NCBI GenBank assembly: GCA_026413225.1 | Contig: CM048554.1 | Location: 68,936,463 to 69,000,462, forward strand | Reading direction: 5' to 3' | DNA: 64,000 nucleotides | Source of the DNA: Otis tarda | Lineage: Eukaryota > Chordata > Aves > Otidiformes > Otididae | Part shown: positions 60,001 through 64,000 of the stretch, piece by piece | Layout: each line of letters opens with the position of its first letter | How positions within the stretch are numbered: position 1 is the first letter of the stretch | Program-made: the position numbers and the translations under genes | Notes under the pieces: generated by a model | The model's database searches: none | What the model saw: only the letters and a program-made list of their open reading frames with translations | Told to the model about the DNA's origin: nothing

Positions 60001-62055
60001 GCAAAGATTCTCAGACTTCACAGAATACAAGGAAACCAAGCTTCACTTCAGGGCTAAACTGCTTTTGAGCAATTTCTCCAGTGCATTAGGCATCAGGCGT
60101 GCATGCTTTTTTTTTGCTTCACTTCTTCTTTTCTTGAGCAAACAAGTTTGCTGTGAAAAACATAAAGAAAAATTGTTATCCCCCCCTTCATTCCTACTGT
60201 TTTTAGAACAGTGATCATGCAGTGCAGTCTTGTTCCACAACTATAACTGTTTTTTCATGTGCAGCAGAATCAGTGCCATGGAGTGTGTTTAGTCACCTTC
60301 CTTGGTCACCTCCCAAGAGCAGAAGTTTCTCTTGACAATTGATTTCCACCATCTTATTGTGTTCTTGTCCCATGGTCTGGAAATGAGCACTGGCATCTCC
60401 CACACAGAATGCCAGGAAGCTGCTTTTTAGTAGATCAGCTGTGGCCACACTGCACGGAAGTACATGAGCACCGGTTCTGTCCTGTTTTCTTTAAAAAGCG
60501 TATTCGTTTTGAAGGGACTGTCTAGACTTCTTGGCTTGTACAGCATACAGCACACTGTTGGCACTTAAATAATAAAAAAGCCATTTATAACAGGTAGATA
60601 AACGTCATTACAAGAAATCTTCCCCAAAACACCAGGGTTTTATTTAAAACATAATTTCAAATGGAATGTTTATTTCTCTTTAAAAAGCAAGTTGATTTAA
60701 ATTAAATGTGAAATTGGGAGAGATGATAAGGAGAGTTGTCATTGGAATTCAAAGCCTAAAATATAGAGAAAAGAAACAAAGTGAGCCTGAATCTAATAAT
60801 TCTAGACTATTTAAGGAAACAGTAGCCAAAGATAGTCACCTCAATTCACTATCTACAAATGACACTTCTTTTTCATAAATCAAGATTTTTTTTTCCTTAA
60901 GTGTCATGTTCATTTATGGTAGTTTTGCATAACCGATAAAATTCCATACAAATATATTGTGTGCGTTTAAAGTGAACTGGAATGTTCTTATAAGTAGAGT
61001 TTGATTGATATCACAAATAAAAAGTAATAATTCCTTAAATAAAAAAGTCCTGACACAATAGAAGTGTAAACATGAGGAGCCTGAATAAATCAATATAATT
61101 ATTTAATTGCACATGTAAGTTTGTGTAGGTTCAGTATAACTTCCAAATTAACAAAATGAAGAGCTAACTTTAGCACACAGGAGGAAACTGGTTACAAAAC
61201 AGCGTGTCTTAACAGTTAGCAATTACCAAACCCAGCATTCCTTCAGGATAATAATTAAACTGTGCATGTATCAAACAGTTAAAATTGATTTAAATCGCTT
61301 GGATGTAAATCTGTCTGGCTTGAATTGAAAGAAAAGTTTGTGTTGATGGAATTCTGTCATTGCAATCCGCTAAATCAATTCACGTCAGCAATCAGTATGT
61401 GGGTGATGACTGAGACCTACCACACAACTCTATATGTCTTTAAGACTTGGACTATTTCTGTATATGAATCAATTTGGTAAATATATGGGAGATTCTCTGT
61501 GCTTATTACTGAAATATATGTTGAAGTTTGCATTTTGTACATTCTGTACAACCAGTAGAAGCTGATATTGTTTTGGTAAGTTCTTCAAAGCTGAGGCCAT
61601 ATGTTCTCCTTCACTTTTGTAGCAGGCCTAGCCCATCTATAGATACTACCACACCACAGACAACAAAAAGAGGTGTTCTCATGCCTTTGGATATAGTTAG
61701 TTACTAACCAGATGATTTAAAGGCAACTATCTCCTATTTATCTTACAAACCCAGAGCTCCATGAGTTGTACCCAATGTGAGCCTGAATAGTAGAGGATGC
61801 AGAGGTGGCAACTTGTTACCTTTATATTTTCTTAATCTTTTGCAGGAATTATACAGGAGGATGCTTAATATATCCTCCACTGCCTATGAATTCAAAGATA
61901 TTTTGTAGCAGTACTGAAAATAGTTATATGAATACAGCTATAAGGATATATATATGGGTATAGTTGTATCCTAGATGGATGTGGTTATACCTTGGACAGT
62001 GGTGAGGGTATGGTGACAGACTCCATAAAGCAGAAGATTTAGTCTAGTTCTATTC

Positions 62056-62165
62056 CTATCCTATCCTATCCTATCCTATCCTATCCTATCCTATCCTATC
62101 CTATCCTATCCTATCCTATCCTATCCTATCCTATCCTATCCTATCCTATCCTATCCTATCCTATC
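62056..62165. repeat. (CTATC)22 pentanucleotide microsatellite
   Basis: Twenty-two uninterrupted CTATC units (110 bp), flanked by imperfect TATTC on the left and CTACC on the right. Length and perfection suggest it is young and probably polymorphic. Confidence 0.97.
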
Positions 62166-64000
62166 CTACCATACTCTCTGCCTTTCTATGTTAAATGATT
62201 CTTATATTTTACTCATCCCTGAGAGACGTTGAGCATTGTAAAGTGCAGGTGACATCATCCAAAGAGTAATGTAAAGTCCTGTTTGTTTTTTTTCTCCTTG
62301 AGTACTATGTAAGTTAACACTGACATTCTTTGGTGAACAAGATCCTGAGGGAACCAAACTCTTCCTCCCAACAAATAAAGCTTTAAAACATCGAGTATGG
62401 CCTGCTGTTATCATATCAGTATGTTTTGATTGCCAGTATGTAATATTGCTGTAAATAGTGCTACAAGCAGATCAAACCACAGCCTGATTAATTTTACACT
62501 CGAATTTGTCACTCCTTTACCTAATGGTCTGCCTCATCTACAGAGCAACTGCAGTGTGAATACATATGCATGTGTTCCTGGTGCGCCTCAGTTGGAAATA
62601 ACAGAAAGATGTTACTAAATGCTGTAACAGCCTCCAGCCTCTTCAGGACAGACTATAACAATTCTAGAGAACCTTGTCACATACGATACAGTTAGAGGGA
62701 AACACAAAGTGCCTTTGTTTGACTGCAGCTGAGACATGGCAGCACTTTTGTGGGTTGATTGGACAAAACATCAGCTTATATACTGATTTCTGTCTGTCAG
62801 TTAAGACAGCAAAATCACCTATACTCCAGTAAGAATGCAGCATTGAAATAAGGCGGAACACAGTTTACATGGATTAATCATATATATCTTTGTCTCAGCT
62901 ACAAGCTTAAAAATATTGCCTTATTTTTTTTTCCACAGATCTAACTTTTTTTTCAGTCAGTATGAAGATGCTCAGTAAATGCAATCTACTGTTCTGGAAG
63001 AAACATTGAGAGCATAAAGAGAATAGGATAATATCTCAGCTAGAGGGCTCCATATGTTGATGATAAGGTATGGTATGCTGAGAAAGAAATAGGATTAGAA
63101 ATGTTCTAAGTACCTATGAGCCACACGTAATACTAGGAAGGAAATAACATTTTCTAAATGCACAGCACTGTGCCAAAAGTGCAGGTGAAAAATCTTTACT
63201 TGAGCACAGACAGATGGGAAGCTGAAGTTAAGATGGCATTGGAGATATGCACTATTGTAATTTGAGATTATTAAAAAGCTCCTAGCAAAGCTCCCAAAGG
63301 GCCCAATCCTAAGCACTACCGCAGAATTGATTGTACCACTGATAAAGGAGTAAATGCCAGTTCCATGCAAAAATCCACTAATCCATTAGCAGACTTGCTT
63401 CCACTAATCAGAAGAAATGAAATTGCATTCAGAGGTGAATGGAAGTGTATGTTGGGATGGCTATTGTTTGCCTGTATTCAGTTCTTTTCCTCAAAAGAAA
63501 TGTTCAGAATTGAAACAAAGGAAAAAAGTAAACGTTGCCCCTTTGTGAGCTGTTCCATGCTGTGCTTTTACCGTGTAGGCCAGTGACGGTAAATAAAAAA
63601 CATTTCAAAAGGCTGCAGCAGTGAGGTAAGATTTATCTAGGCTGTCAGGACTGTTCTGAATTGCAGTTGGCATCAGCACAAGAAATATTTGGAGATGATT
63701 ATTTCTAGAGTGGTCTACAGTTGGGTGTTAGCTGTAGTGTGAATGTACTCCAGTTGTGTGTATGTGCTGAGATTTGATTACCCCTTTAATCCACTAATAT
63801 ATCAGGCTGTACTCCAGGGCATTGGATGGAGATGTCATTCTCACTGGTTAAGTAGAATACTGTTTTCTATTCAAACTGGTTTTAAAAGCCATATGTTGTT
63901 ACATTAGTGTTTAGTTTTTGTTTTTGTTTTTTTTTTAATGTGGAGACTGGAAATGAGGTACAGAGGTGCCTCAGTGAACAGATGTGCTGGTAAGACAAAT
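62166..64000. other. Non-coding spacer to the right edge
   Basis: AT-rich, short random open frames only. No repeat or exon recognised. Confidence 0.45.

Larger units (their letters stand above)
56816..62055. other. Non-coding spacer
   Basis: AT-rich with dinucleotide runs at 57062-57110 and 59895-60000. The minus-strand segment 58547-58689 follows a very strong acceptor (CAGCCCTTCTTTCTAACAG), is locally CpG-rich and ends in a stop; it is exon-like but isolated. The stretch 60560-61440 is repeat-poor and AT-rich with many TTAAT/ATTTAAAT motifs, a possible regulatory element. No NKAIN2 exon was found. Confidence 0.4.

Noticed and set aside
50753-64000. Search for NKAIN2 terminal exons, expected upstream on the same strand by gene order
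   Set aside because: No minus-strand segment resembling the NKAIN2 C-terminal part was seen; the gene probably starts beyond the right edge.
1-64000. tRNA, rRNA, CRISPR arrays, bacterial operons or known microRNA hairpins
   Set aside because: No tRNA B-box context, no spaced direct-repeat arrays and no prokaryotic gene structure were seen; the window is vertebrate.

Overview
The window is vertebrate nuclear DNA, almost certainly from a bird. CR1 retroposons carry the avian-type 3' end (AATCATAGAAT...GGTTGGAAGGGACC), there are avian-type ERV LTRs, two decayed MIR-like SINEs, AT-rich non-coding DNA and one sharp CpG island. There are no operons, CRISPR arrays, tRNAs or rRNAs.

The only gene recognised with confidence is RNF217 (RING-between-RING E3 ligase) on the minus strand. 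Its first coding exon (3256-3900) sits in a CpG-island promoter (about 3000-4490). Positions 1-3255 are intron 1; the later exons lie beyond the left edge. Known amniote gene order places NKAIN2 on the upstream side, so most of 4.5-64 kb is probably the spacer between the two. I found no NKAIN2 exon.

The spacer contains a candidate unrecognised gene on the minus strand. Seven splice-bounded open segments (46.8, 44.4, 40.9, 40.4, 36.2, 34.1 and 32.4 kb) join in a chain with compatible reading phases, ending in a stop codon and an AATAAA signal at 32205-32210. Two of the exons together read like most of an RGS fold (FW, then AAKQLYKEYM, then FNLAS, then YSENNFL). This suggests a divergent RGS22/RGSL1-like protein. 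It is a hand-built model: the RGS exons are better supported than the 5' ones, and one junction is ambiguous.

Repeats by position: imperfect 115-bp duplicate in RNF217 intron 1; CR1 at 4.9, 8.2, 21.9, 24.5, 33.5, 43.2-44.0, 44.9, 50.5 and 56.7 kb; LTR pieces at 24.9 kb and a complete solo LTR at 36.9-38.0 kb; a 40-bp remnant of the same LTR type, only its two ends, with a perfect 5-bp target duplication at 18.76 kb; MIR-like SINEs at 10.2 and 56.2 kb; and a (CTATC)22 microsatellite at 62.1 kb. On the plus strand, two exon-like segments at 19.65-20.79 kb could belong to a divergent non-coding transcript from the RNF217 island. The rest is ordinary AT-rich non-coding DNA.
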